Source: Saccharopolyspora galaxeae (GTDB lineage: Bacteria > Actinomycetota > Actinomycetes > Mycobacteriales > Pseudonocardiaceae). From it: a stretch of DNA of 64,000 nt. The notes below the pieces were generated by a model. That model saw only the letters and a list, made by a program, of their open reading frames with translations. It was not told where the DNA came from and ran no database searches. The translations under genes and the position numbers were made by a program. The DNA lies in assembly GCF_016526145.1 (NCBI RefSeq), contig NZ_JADDUE010000001.1:248001-312000 (forward strand), written 5' to 3'. Positions 40,362-48,847 of the stretch are shown here, one piece after another. Within the stretch, counting starts at the first letter, position 1. The number at the start of each line of letters is the position of its first letter.

Positions 40362-41355
40362 GCCGGATCTCTCTGCGCACGATGTACAGCGGCCGCTGCT
40401 GGACCTCGTGGTAGATCCGCCCGATGTAGCTGCCGATCACGCCCAGCGACAGCATTTGCACCCCGCCGAGGAACAACATCACCACCATCAGCATCGTCCA
40501 GCCGGAAACGGTGATCGACGGCCACAGCAGCCGCATCGCCACCGCGTACATGATGCCGATCGCGGCCAGCGCCAAGCTCACGAACCCCACCCGAGTGATC
40601 AGCTTCAGCGGTGCGGTGGAGAAACCGGTGACGCCGTCGGCGGCCAGCCGCACCATCTGCTGCAGCGGGTACTTCGTCTCGCCCGCGGCGCGCTCGTCCC
40701 GGTCGAACAGCACCTCGGTGTGCTGGAACCCCATCGAGGCGACCATGCCGCGGATGAACCTGCTGCGTTCGCGGAAGCCGCGCAGCTCCTCGGCCGCGCG
40801 CCGGTCGAGCAGGCGGAAATCGCCGGTGTCGGTCGGGATGTCCACTTCGGCCCAGGTGTGCAGCAGCCGGTAGTAGGTGTGCGCGGTGAGCCGCTTGAAC
40901 CGGGTGTCCTGCCTGCTGCGCCGCCGCGCCGAGACGATCTCGGCACCGCCGCGCCAGGCGTCGATCAGCTCCAGGCTCACCTCCGGCGGATCCTGCAGAT
41001 CGGTGTCCATCACGATCACCGCGTCGCCGTCGGCGTAGTCCAGGCCAGCGGTGATGGCGATCTGGTGGCCGAAGTTGCGGGCGAAGTCCAGCACCCGCAC
41101 CCGCGGATCGGCGATGGCGAGTTCCCGCAGGATCACCAGCGAGCGGTCCGCGGAACCGTCGTTGACGTAGATGAACTCGTAGTCGAATTCGGGGCGCGTC
41201 CCGGTGGCCGCGAGCAACGCGCGGTGGAAACCGCGGATGCCCTCGGCTTCGTTGTAGACCGGCAGGACGTAGCAGATCCGCAGGCCGGTTCTCGCGCGCT
41301 CGCGCCGCGGTTCCGGCGACGGCACGGGTACGGCTTCGCCGATCGTTTCCGCCAC
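40348..41355 (-). CDS. GtrB/DPM-type polyprenyl-phosphate glycosyltransferase
   Basis: 335 residues. GT2 domain: ICYVLPVYNEAEGIRGF, YEFIYVNDGSADRSLVIL, DFARNFGHQIAITAGLDYA and the DTD metal motif in AVIVMDTDLQDPPE. Two C-terminal membrane spans (LITRVGFVSLALAAIGIMYA and TMLMVVMLFLGGVQMLSLGV) and IGRIYHEVQQRPLYIVR are typical of GtrB. It transfers a sugar from a nucleotide donor to polyprenyl phosphate at the inner face; the GtrA downstream would flip it. GTG 41355, behind GGGAGG, starts the operon. Confidence 0.92.
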   Translation of the reverse strand: MAETIGEAVPVPSPEPRRERARTGLRICYVLPVYNEAEGIRGFHRALLAATGTRPEFDYEFIYVNDGSADRSLVILRELAIADPRVRVLDFARNFGHQIAITAGLDYADGDAVIVMDTDLQDPPEVSLELIDAWRGGAEIVSARRRSRQDTRFKRLTAHTYYRLLHTWAEVDIPTDTGDFRLLDRRAAEELRGFRERSRFIRGMVASMGFQHTEVLFDRDERAAGETKYPLQQMVRLAADGVTGFSTAPLKLITRVGFVSLALAAIGIMYAVAMRLLWPSITVSGWTMLMVVMLFLGGVQMLSLGVIGSYIGRIYHEVQQRPLYIVRREIRHDQD

Positions 41356-41527
41356 CTGAAAGACCTCCCTCGCTCCCACCCGCTGCGTGGACGCCGCGGA
41401 CCGCCGGTGCGTTGCCCGTGGAACGGGCCCGGGCGGGGCGGTGCCGGGCGCACTCGCGCACGATCAGTTTTGCGCAGCACGGCCGCGGTTCGCAGCCCGA
41501 TCGTTTGATCGTTATGTGCGCGCGGGG

Positions 41528-44500
41528 TCAGGGATGCAGGTTGCCGGGCTCGAACGGGTACTCGCCGTCGCCGTCCGCGCCGCCCTGCCGCACGCGGCGG
41601 GTGCGGGTGTCGTAGGCGTCCCGTTCCACGTCGTAGCTCACCGACAGCACGTGGCCCCAGATCACTCCGGGCGCACCGCGCAACCGGCTCGGAGTCTCCA
41701 GGCGGCGGGACTGGCTCAGCGCGCCGGTGAACACACCGCCGTAGGACGGGTCGAACGCCATCGAGCCTTCTCCGCCGGGCGGGGTGACCAGCACGCCCGG
41801 ACTGTCCGCGGTGCCCCGCGTGACGCGCGGGTAGTCGATGTGGCACGGGAACAGGAAGCTGATCGGCCAATCGACCAGCGCAGGCCGCCCGCCGTCCAGA
41901 ACGTCGCGCAGCGGCACCACATCTCGCACCGCCGGGCCGCCGAACGCGAGCCAGCCCTGCTCGTCGGTGGTGGTGTCGGTGGCGCGCAGCCGCACCCGGT
42001 CGGTACCGGCGGGCAACTCGTTCGCGTCTACGGTGAGCAGCCGCCAGGAGCTGAAGTCGCGCCAGTCGACGGGCCTGCCCATCCGCGGATCCTCGAACGG
42101 GAGCTGCTGCGGCGGTGCGTCCCGCAGCGTTCGCGAGCCGAGGCCGCGCGTCCCGGAACCGGTCGAGCCGCCGAACTCCATGCGCAGGTCGTTGCCCTGC
42201 TCGGGGCGTCCGGCGACCCACACCGACAGCACTTGCCCGGGGCGCGGGCGGGGCAGCTCGAACCAGCCGGTGGTCACTTCGCCGACGGTCCGCGGCCCGT
42301 TGGCCAGGCTGTCCCACATCAGCGGACTCGCCTCGGCCGGTGTCGCTTCCGGGCCGGTCGGGCGCAGCGGTCGCTCGCCCGGCGGGCGGCGCAGCAGCGG
42401 TTCCTGCGGGGGCCATCCCGGACGTCCTTGATTCGCGGCGAAGCCGCTGCCCGTCTCGCCGCTGCCTGCTTCGCCGGTGTCGTCCAGCGGGCCGTCGGTG
42501 ATCCGCAGCGTGCCGTTCTCGGCCAGCGGCAGCGTCTCCACCTCGTTCTCGATGCCGCAGCTGCGCGCGCGAACGCTGTCCCAATTGGACTGAGCGATGG
42601 AGAATTCGCCGGCCTTGGCGGGCGCCTGCGCGAACGAGCCGAGCAGCACCCCGACCATCACCAGCGCGGACAGCGTGAACAGCGAAGAAGCAGGCAGCGT
42701 GACCGCCGAAGCGAGCACCCGCAGCCGCACCAGTCCGTATGCCGCGAGCCCGACGACGGCGGCCGCTGCCAGCCACGCCAGCGGGCTGTCCAGCGGCAAT
42801 CCCAACGGCCGCACCGGGGCGTCCGACCACGCCATGCCGAAATCGGAGTACTGCCACCACGAGTTCGGCCCCATGAACGACAGCGCGGCGGCGACCGCGG
42901 CGGCCACCGCGCCGAACAGGCCGAGCAGCTTCGCCTCCCGCCGCGCGGACTCCAGCACGCCCGTCCGGGACAGCAGCACCACCGTCGCCGCCAGCAGCGC
43001 GGGCGCGAGACCGGCCAGCGCGCCGAAGTGGTGCGTCCACTTCGACGGCGTGAACCACAGCGTCGCGAACACCGCGACCACCGAGCCGAGCAGCAACGGC
43101 AGCTCCGGCATCCGCGTCATGCGGTGCAATCCACGCATCGCGCACCCGGCGGTGATCAGCACCGCGGTCACCGTCAGCAGCACGGCCAGCCGTTTGCCCG
43201 CCGAGCCCCACGAGGTGGTGCCCAGCAGCTCCGCGTACCGGTCGATCTCCTGGTACCAGCCCAGGCTCGGCCCGAACTCGTTGTGCACGGCATTGGCCTG
43301 TTTGAGCCCGTTCCAGGTGGAGTCGGTGAACATCGCGACCACACCGACCGCGCCGAGGCAGCCGAGCAGCGCGACCCGTGCGGGCAACACCAGCCACCGG
43401 CTGACCGTCCCGGGGCGCAGCAACAGGCGCCGGATCCGCGGCGCGAACATCGCCACGATCAGCAGTGCGGCGATCCCGGTGGGCGTGACAGCGACCGTGA
43501 GCCCGGTCAGCAACGCGGCGGCGCCGAGCCATCCGAACGGCGAGCGCGCGCCTTCGGCGCTCGCCCGCAGCAGCGCCGCGACGACACCGGCGGTGCCGAG
43601 CGCGACGAACGCCTCCGGCCGGATGCCCAGGTCGAACGGCAGCCAGCAGACGAGGAAGAACACCGCGGTCAACAGGTGCAGCGGCACTCGCCGGGTGCCC
43701 CGGCACAGCCGCGCGACGATGCCGTGGCCGAGCACCAGCCAGGTGAGGAAACCGGCGACGACGCTGGGCACCCGCAGCCACGCGGGCGCCAGGCTGTAGT
43801 CGGAAACCCAGCGCATCAGGTGCTGCACCAGCGTGAACGGGGTTTCCGAGGCGTTGAACCAGCGGTAGAAGTTGCCGATGTCGCCGGTCTCCGCGAAATT
43901 GCGCACGGTCAGCATCGCGAAGCCGTCGTCATCGCTGAGCGGTCCGATGACCAGCCACGACGCGAGCGCGGCAGCCACCGCGGCATCAGTCAGCAGTATT
44001 AGTGAAGTGTTCCACCGAATGCGTCGGCGCAGTGCCAGCCGGACCCCGGTCCACGTCGGCGGCGCGTGCGCGACCAGCAGCAGTAGCGACACCGCGGCGA
44101 GCAGGATCGCGGTGAGCGCCAGCGACCTCTTCAGCGGCGTCGGGGACGTCTCGAACCACGAGTAGGTGCGGGCGTCGACCGACAGCTGCGCCGCGTCCGG
44201 CGGCGCGAGCCCGGTGCGGAAGGTGAAGACCTCCGGCGCGGCGACTCCGGGCAGCGTGATCACCGGGCTGTCGCCGATCGAGACCTGCGAGTCGTGCCCG
44301 TCCGCGCGCACGGTCAGGTCGCAGTCGGCAGGCAGCGGCGGCAGCGGCACTTCGCGCTGGCCGAGCACCAGTTCCGGCTCGCCCGCCGCGGTGCTCAGCA
44401 CCATGCCTTCGCGGTCGCTACCCGGCGGCAAGGTTGACAGCAAGGTCGTCGGCGCGGGCTTGTCCAGCGCTGTGCGCAGCACCGGGCAGGGCACCGTCGC

Positions 44501-44815
44501 GGTGAATTCGGCAGGCCGGTAGGGAGCGAGCAGGGCGGTCGTGGACACCGCGGGTTCCTCGGCGGACGGCCAATGCACGTCCGTGCGGTCCGCCCACACC
44601 GGCGCGAACGGCAGCACCAGCGCGCAGATCAACCCGGCCACGCCCGCGAACAGCGCCAGCGAGTGCGCGGCCCACCGAGCCCGCAGCGCCGCCCGCGCTT
44701 CCAGTTCGTCGAGGCGGGAGCGCTGCGCGATGTCCGGGTCGTCCGCGCGGACCGGGCTGCTGGGCTCCACGGCACCGTCCTCAGATCGCCAAGCCGGGTG
44801 GGGTAGCGAAGGCAT
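41528..44815 (-). CDS. Emb-type arabinosyltransferase, paralogue 1
   Basis: 1095 residues, GT-C fold. First span at about 50-75, an outside loop with a lectin-like domain, then about a dozen more spans. The catalytic loop is VIGPLSDDDGFAMLTVRNFA (acidic DDD at about residue 300), followed by GNFYRWFNASETPF. The C-terminal 400 residues form the outside carbohydrate-binding domain. It would add arabinose from decaprenylphospho-arabinose to arabinan chains. It diverges more from mycobacterial EmbB than paralogue 3. ATG 44815 has GGGGAAG very close; GTG 44770 is also possible. Stands alone after the GtrB operon, same strand. Confidence 0.85.
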   Translation of the reverse strand: MPSLPHPAWRSEDGAVEPSSPVRADDPDIAQRSRLDELEARAALRARWAAHSLALFAGVAGLICALVLPFAPVWADRTDVHWPSAEEPAVSTTALLAPYRPAEFTATVPCPVLRTALDKPAPTTLLSTLPPGSDREGMVLSTAAGEPELVLGQREVPLPPLPADCDLTVRADGHDSQVSIGDSPVITLPGVAAPEVFTFRTGLAPPDAAQLSVDARTYSWFETSPTPLKRSLALTAILLAAVSLLLLVAHAPPTWTGVRLALRRRIRWNTSLILLTDAAVAAALASWLVIGPLSDDDGFAMLTVRNFAETGDIGNFYRWFNASETPFTLVQHLMRWVSDYSLAPAWLRVPSVVAGFLTWLVLGHGIVARLCRGTRRVPLHLLTAVFFLVCWLPFDLGIRPEAFVALGTAGVVAALLRASAEGARSPFGWLGAAALLTGLTVAVTPTGIAALLIVAMFAPRIRRLLLRPGTVSRWLVLPARVALLGCLGAVGVVAMFTDSTWNGLKQANAVHNEFGPSLGWYQEIDRYAELLGTTSWGSAGKRLAVLLTVTAVLITAGCAMRGLHRMTRMPELPLLLGSVVAVFATLWFTPSKWTHHFGALAGLAPALLAATVVLLSRTGVLESARREAKLLGLFGAVAAAVAAALSFMGPNSWWQYSDFGMAWSDAPVRPLGLPLDSPLAWLAAAAVVGLAAYGLVRLRVLASAVTLPASSLFTLSALVMVGVLLGSFAQAPAKAGEFSIAQSNWDSVRARSCGIENEVETLPLAENGTLRITDGPLDDTGEAGSGETGSGFAANQGRPGWPPQEPLLRRPPGERPLRPTGPEATPAEASPLMWDSLANGPRTVGEVTTGWFELPRPRPGQVLSVWVAGRPEQGNDLRMEFGGSTGSGTRGLGSRTLRDAPPQQLPFEDPRMGRPVDWRDFSSWRLLTVDANELPAGTDRVRLRATDTTTDEQGWLAFGGPAVRDVVPLRDVLDGGRPALVDWPISFLFPCHIDYPRVTRGTADSPGVLVTPPGGEGSMAFDPSYGGVFTGALSQSRRLETPSRLRGAPGVIWGHVLSVSYDVERDAYDTRTRRVRQGGADGDGEYPFEPGNLHP

Positions 44816-44954
44816 TCTTCCCCACGCGCCACAGCGGTTGCGGGTTGCCGTCTGCGGCCACGACCCGGGCTATCAGCGCGGACCGGCGGCGGCCAACGAT
44901 CCTGCGCGGCAGCCGATCGAACCGTGGTCCCTTCGTGACCGGACCGAGAGCGGA

Positions 44955-45887
44955 TCAAGCCCCGAGCAGCTTCTCCAGCAGCTCGGCACTGCGTTCGGTG
45001 TTCAGCGCGGTGTCCTGGAGCCGGTCGAAGGTGCGCGCGTACCAGTCGGTCTGCGCGTTGCTGTCGAGGTAGCTGGAACCGATCAGCTCCTCCAGGTAGA
45101 CCACCGAACTCGGGGTCGGCTGCTCGGTGCGCACCAGCTGGAACGACGTGGCCATCGCCGGGTGCGCGCCGGTGTCGAAGGGCAGGATCTGCACCGCGAC
45201 GTTCGGCAGATCGGCCAGCTCGCGCAGGTGCTCCAGCTGGTTCTGCAGCACCGGCTCGCCACCCACCGGGCGGCGCAGCACGGCTTCGTTGAGCACGGCC
45301 GCGATTTGCGGTGGCTGCTCCCGGTCGAGCACCGTTCTGCGTTCCTCGAGGACCGCGGAAAGGCGTTCGAGTTCTTCGTCGCTCAGGCCGGTGTCGGCGG
45401 CGCGGTTGATCGCCTTCGCGTAGTCGGCGGTCCGCAACAGCGCGGGCACGAGTTCGGACTGGTAGATCGAGACCGCGGTGGCAATGCTTTCCAATGCGAC
45501 GAAACGTTGCGCCCAATCGGGAACGCGAATCTGATTCCGCTTCCGCGCCTGGCGGGCGAGTTCCAGCACGGCTTCCGTCGGATCGCCGTGCACCCCGTAG
45601 AACCCGACGAGCAGCCGGACGTCACCCGGGCCGATGGTGGCCTTGCCGGTTTCGATCTTGCTGATCTTCGGTTTGGTGCACTCCAGCGCGAGCGCCGCCT
45701 CGGCCTGCGTCTTTCCGCAGCTCTCCCGCATGTCGCGGAGCAGCCGTCCCAGTCGCAGGCGGGCCACGGGCGGGCTCAGCGCGCGGTGCGCGACGCTGTC
45801 CGCGGGAACGCCTCCGGCGGAGCCATCGGCGCGGATGCGCTGCCGGCCAACGCCCTCCCGGGAGAGGCTCTCGGCGGTGCGGCTCAT
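44955..45887 (-). CDS. XRE-family regulator with DUF5753 domain
   Basis: 310 residues. An N-terminal extension of about 40 residues, then a helix-turn-helix (RLGRLLRDMRESCGKTQAEA, KPKISKIETGKATIGPG) and DUF5753 (WAQRFVALESIATAVSIYQS, LLRTADYAKAIN, then VLQNQLEHLRELADLP). Unlike the pair at 3.3-4.3 kb there is no DUF397 gene next to it; the divergent neighbour at 46253 encodes an unrelated small protein that may be its partner. ATG 45887 behind AAGGGGAATC. Confidence 0.88.
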   Translation of the reverse strand: MSRTAESLSREGVGRQRIRADGSAGGVPADSVAHRALSPPVARLRLGRLLRDMRESCGKTQAEAALALECTKPKISKIETGKATIGPGDVRLLVGFYGVHGDPTEAVLELARQARKRNQIRVPDWAQRFVALESIATAVSIYQSELVPALLRTADYAKAINRAADTGLSDEELERLSAVLEERRTVLDREQPPQIAAVLNEAVLRRPVGGEPVLQNQLEHLRELADLPNVAVQILPFDTGAHPAMATSFQLVRTEQPTPSSVVYLEELIGSSYLDSNAQTDWYARTFDRLQDTALNTERSAELLEKLLGA

Positions 45888-46252
45888 GATTCCCCTTCTG
45901 CTCGGATTGTCTGATCCGGATGCGATCCGGTGGTCTGATCCGCCGGTGGTTCGGTCCGGTGATCGGGCGGGCTCCGGCGCCGGAATGACATGGCTTCACT
46001 TTCAGTTCTTCCAGCGGAATCCGCGCACGGCAACCAAGATCATCCAATTGGGTAGTTCCCGGTGCGAAGCAGGTTTCTTTATCGTTCATGAGGGCGGTCG
46101 CCACTGCGGGATATTCCCGCCGCTCCGGACCGAGCGAACCGGTGGAACCGCCCGGAGCGAGTCGCAACGGGCACGGAACAGCAACGGGCAAGCAACAGGA
46201 ATCCGGCCGCCGGTGCATCCGGCGAGAGCTCCCGAGACGCGAGGAAGCGAGC
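45888..46252. promoter_or_regulatory. divergent promoter region with clustered GATCCGGTGGT-like repeats
   Basis: No gene is seen in these 365 bases. From about 45914 to 45965 the motif GATCCGGTGGT recurs in variants (GATCCGGTGGTCTGATCCG, then CCGGTGGTTCGGTCCGG, then GGTGATCGGG), a cluster that could be an operator for the XRE regulator. A stretch of lower GC follows (about 45990-46085), as expected for promoters of the two divergent genes. Confidence 0.35.
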
Positions 46253-46741
46253 ATGAGCATCGAAATCTGCGCGACGATCGCGCTGTTCGCGCTGGCCACC
46301 GCGGTTCTGCTGGCGTTCCCGCTGCGCAGCGGCAACGGCGAGCACGCGCACGCGGGCCCGGGCACGTTGACGGTGCACCGCCTGCACGAGGTGGTCGCCG
46401 CGCTGCCCGCCGGTCCTGGGCTGCCCGCCGGTCCTGCGCAGCTCGCCATTCCCGAACCGGCCGCTCCCGCATCGGCCCGGTCCCGGACCCGAACCGGCTC
46501 GGCCGCCGCCGAACCGGACGACGAGGACATCGCCTGGCCCGAGCACGACTGGTCGGAGTACGTCGGCAGGCACCGCCTGAGCACCGACAACCCGATCTTC
46601 CACCGGCTCGCGATGGGCGTGTGGCTCTACATCCACCGCCATCCGCACTCGCGGGAGGCGGGCAACCGCCGCTTCCGGCATCCCGGAAAAGAGTTCGTCG
46701 TGTTCAACAAGCCGCCGCTACTGTTGGACCAGCCGTTCTGA
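46253..46741 (+). CDS. hypothetical protein with one membrane segment
   Basis: 162 residues from ATG 46253, behind GAGGAAGCGAGC. One N-terminal hydrophobic helix (ICATIALFALATAVLLAFPL) followed by an Ala/Pro-rich linker, then a soluble C-terminal part (DWSEYVGRHRLSTDNPIFHR, VWLYIHRHPHSREAGNRRFR). No family recognised. It is divergent from an XRE/DUF5753 regulator, the arrangement in which DUF397 or similar small partner proteins usually occur. Confidence 0.6.
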   Translation: MSIEICATIALFALATAVLLAFPLRSGNGEHAHAGPGTLTVHRLHEVVAALPAGPGLPAGPAQLAIPEPAAPASARSRTRTGSAAAEPDDEDIAWPEHDWSEYVGRHRLSTDNPIFHRLAMGVWLYIHRHPHSREAGNRRFRHPGKEFVVFNKPPLLLDQPF

Positions 46742-46836
46742 TCCGCCGACCGCAGGCGGCGCTCCGGGTGATCGGCGAGGCTCCGGCGGTTCCGGGCTCG
46801 CCGTAGCGGCGGGGTCGCAGCCGGGACCGAGGCAGC

Positions 46837-47760
46837 TTGTCCGCCGGCACCTCTCCCACGCTGCTACTGGTGCACGGCGCGGCCTCCACCGCGCAGGTGT
46901 GGGGCCCGCTGCAACGCGAGCTCGCGCTGCTAGGCCACCGGACTCTCGCGGTGGACCTGCCGGGGCACGGCACCCGCGCGCACCATCCCGCCGGTTACCA
47001 CCAGTCGCCGCAGGACCTGGAAGCGTTCGCGGCCGAGCCGTCCGCGCTGGCCGGGATCGGACTCACCGACTACACCGACGACCTGCTGGCGGTGGTGCGC
47101 AGGCTGGCCGAGCACGGCCCGGTGGTGCTGGCGGGTACGAGTGCGGGTGGAGTGCCGATCACCGCGGTCGCCGAGGCCGCTCCGGAGGTGGTCCACGGCC
47201 TGGTCTACCTGTCCGCGTGGTGCGCGGTGCGCTCGGCCACCGTCGGCGAGAACGCCACCTGGCCCGAGCACTCGGGCAACCCGTTCGACCAGATCCCGTG
47301 GCCGCAGGTGGGCGACCCGGAGCGGCTCGGCGTGGTCCGGCTCAACCTGCGCAGCGCCGATCCCGACTACTTGGCGAAGGCGCACGCGGCGATCATGGCC
47401 GAGGGTTCCGCGGACGAGTTCCGCGCGCTGCTGGGCACCATGGAACCGGACGTGAACTTCCTGCTCGGAACCCAGCGATGCCCTGCGACTCCGCAGCGGT
47501 GGGGCCGGGTGCCGCGGCACTACGTGCGGTTCACCGCGGACCGAGCGATCCTGCCCGCCGCGCAGGACCGGATGATCGCCGAGGCGGACGCACTGGCGCC
47601 GCGGAACCCGTTCCGGGTGCACTCCGTCGACGCCGGGCACGTCGGTTACCACAGCCGTCCCCGCGAGCTCGCCGAACTGCTGGACGGGATCGTGGCGGGT
47701 TCCGCCCGGCCCGCGGACCAGGCGGAACCCGCGCGGATCACGACCAAGGACCGTCGCTGA
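46837..47760 (+). CDS. alpha/beta-hydrolase
   Basis: 307 residues. Oxyanion region TLLLVHGAASTAQVWGPLQR, VDLPGHGTRAHHPAGY, nucleophile elbow LAGTSAGGVPI (Gly-Thr-Ser-Ala-Gly), and the C-terminal catalytic His in VDAGHVGYHSRP. The serine hydrolase triad is therefore present; the substrate is unknown. The start is TTG 46837 (no better codon nearby) behind CCGAGGC. It overlaps the convergent LGFP gene by 23 bases at the 3' end. Confidence 0.85.
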   Translation: MSAGTSPTLLLVHGAASTAQVWGPLQRELALLGHRTLAVDLPGHGTRAHHPAGYHQSPQDLEAFAAEPSALAGIGLTDYTDDLLAVVRRLAEHGPVVLAGTSAGGVPITAVAEAAPEVVHGLVYLSAWCAVRSATVGENATWPEHSGNPFDQIPWPQVGDPERLGVVRLNLRSADPDYLAKAHAAIMAEGSADEFRALLGTMEPDVNFLLGTQRCPATPQRWGRVPRHYVRFTADRAILPAAQDRMIAEADALAPRNPFRVHSVDAGHVGYHSRPRELAELLDGIVAGSARPADQAEPARITTKDRR

Positions 47761-48730
47761 CGCCGCCGGTGACGGGGTCGAACAGGATGTAGCCGCGCTG
47801 GAAGTCCACCTGCGTGCCGCCCTCGACCTCGTGCGGATCGGAGGTCGGGTAGCCGAGGTATCCGGACTGCCGGTCCAGCTCGTCCCAGCGCGCCAGCACC
47901 GCGCCGGTCAGCCAGTGCGCACCGGCGTCCGGGTGCCAGTAGGCAACACCGGCTTGCTCGCCGGAGAACTCGTTGTAGCGGCCGACGCCGTCCGGCGCCG
48001 CCAGCTCGTCGGTGACCGGGTAGCCCAGCGGCCCGGTCTCGGAGCCCTGCGCGATCCAGGCGTCGCGGATCGCGCCCTGCACCGAGTGCGTGCCGGTCCG
48101 CTCGGTCGAGTACACCGATGCGCCCGCGGCGTCCGGCCCGACGAACTGGTTCTGCTCGCCGAGCCCGTCCGGCGTGGCCTCGGTGGTCGTCGTCGGATAC
48201 CCGAGGTAGCCGACCTCCCAGCCCTTCTCCGCCCAGAACGCCCGCACCGCGCCCCACACGCCCTGCGCGCCGGTGTCCGGGGTCCAGTAGATCGAGGCTT
48301 CTCCGCGGGTGCCGCCGGTGAACTGGTTGTAGCGGCCGACTCCGTCCGGCGCGATCAGCTCGTCGCTGGTGGCGGCCCCGAGCGACGCGTAGCCGCCCGC
48401 GGAGTCGTAGCGGGCGGCGATGTCGCTGTGGATCTCGGCGACCCCGGTCCGCTCGGTGTGGAACAGCCAGCCGTGCTGGAACTGCCGGTAGGTGACCGCG
48501 CCGTCGCCCTGTTCGGAGTCCACCGGGTCGCCGAGCAGTTCCCGCAGCGCCGCGTCGTTCCAGTAGCGGTCTTCGATCGGCGTGAACTCCCGGACCTGTG
48601 CGGGTGGTGCGGCGGAGGCGGGCGCCGCCAGTGCATCCGGGGTGGCCAGTGCGACCGGGGTGGCCGGTGCCAGCGGGAGGACGGCCAACGGTAGAAGGGC
48701 GAGAGCGGTGCCCCAGCGTGTCGTGTTCAA
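47738..48730 (-). CDS. secreted LGFP-repeat protein
   Basis: 330 residues. A signal peptide (GTALALLPLAVLPLAPATPV) begins right after TTG 48730, which has GGGGAC 6 bases upstream. The mature part contains about five LGFP-type repeats of roughly 54 residues, seen as GYASLGAATSDELIAPDGVG, VGYLGYPTTTTEATPDGLGE, GPLGYPVTDELAAPDGVG and SGYLGYPTSDPHEVEGG. LGFP repeats occur in corynebacterial mycolyltransferases and related envelope proteins and are proposed to bind the arabinogalactan-peptidoglycan layer. Here no enzymatic domain is attached. It lies directly downstream of Emb paralogue 2. Confidence 0.9.
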   Translation of the reverse strand: MNTTRWGTALALLPLAVLPLAPATPVALATPDALAAPASAAPPAQVREFTPIEDRYWNDAALRELLGDPVDSEQGDGAVTYRQFQHGWLFHTERTGVAEIHSDIAARYDSAGGYASLGAATSDELIAPDGVGRYNQFTGGTRGEASIYWTPDTGAQGVWGAVRAFWAEKGWEVGYLGYPTTTTEATPDGLGEQNQFVGPDAAGASVYSTERTGTHSVQGAIRDAWIAQGSETGPLGYPVTDELAAPDGVGRYNEFSGEQAGVAYWHPDAGAHWLTGAVLARWDELDRQSGYLGYPTSDPHEVEGGTQVDFQRGYILFDPVTGGVSDGPWS

Positions 48731-48847
48731 GTCGGGTCCCCTTTTTTGTTGTCCGACACGGTCACCGCTCGCACGCACCGGCCACCGCGCCGGTTTGCCG
48801 CCGTCCGGCAAATTCACCGGTTCGGCCGCACGGCCCGGTTCCGGGCG

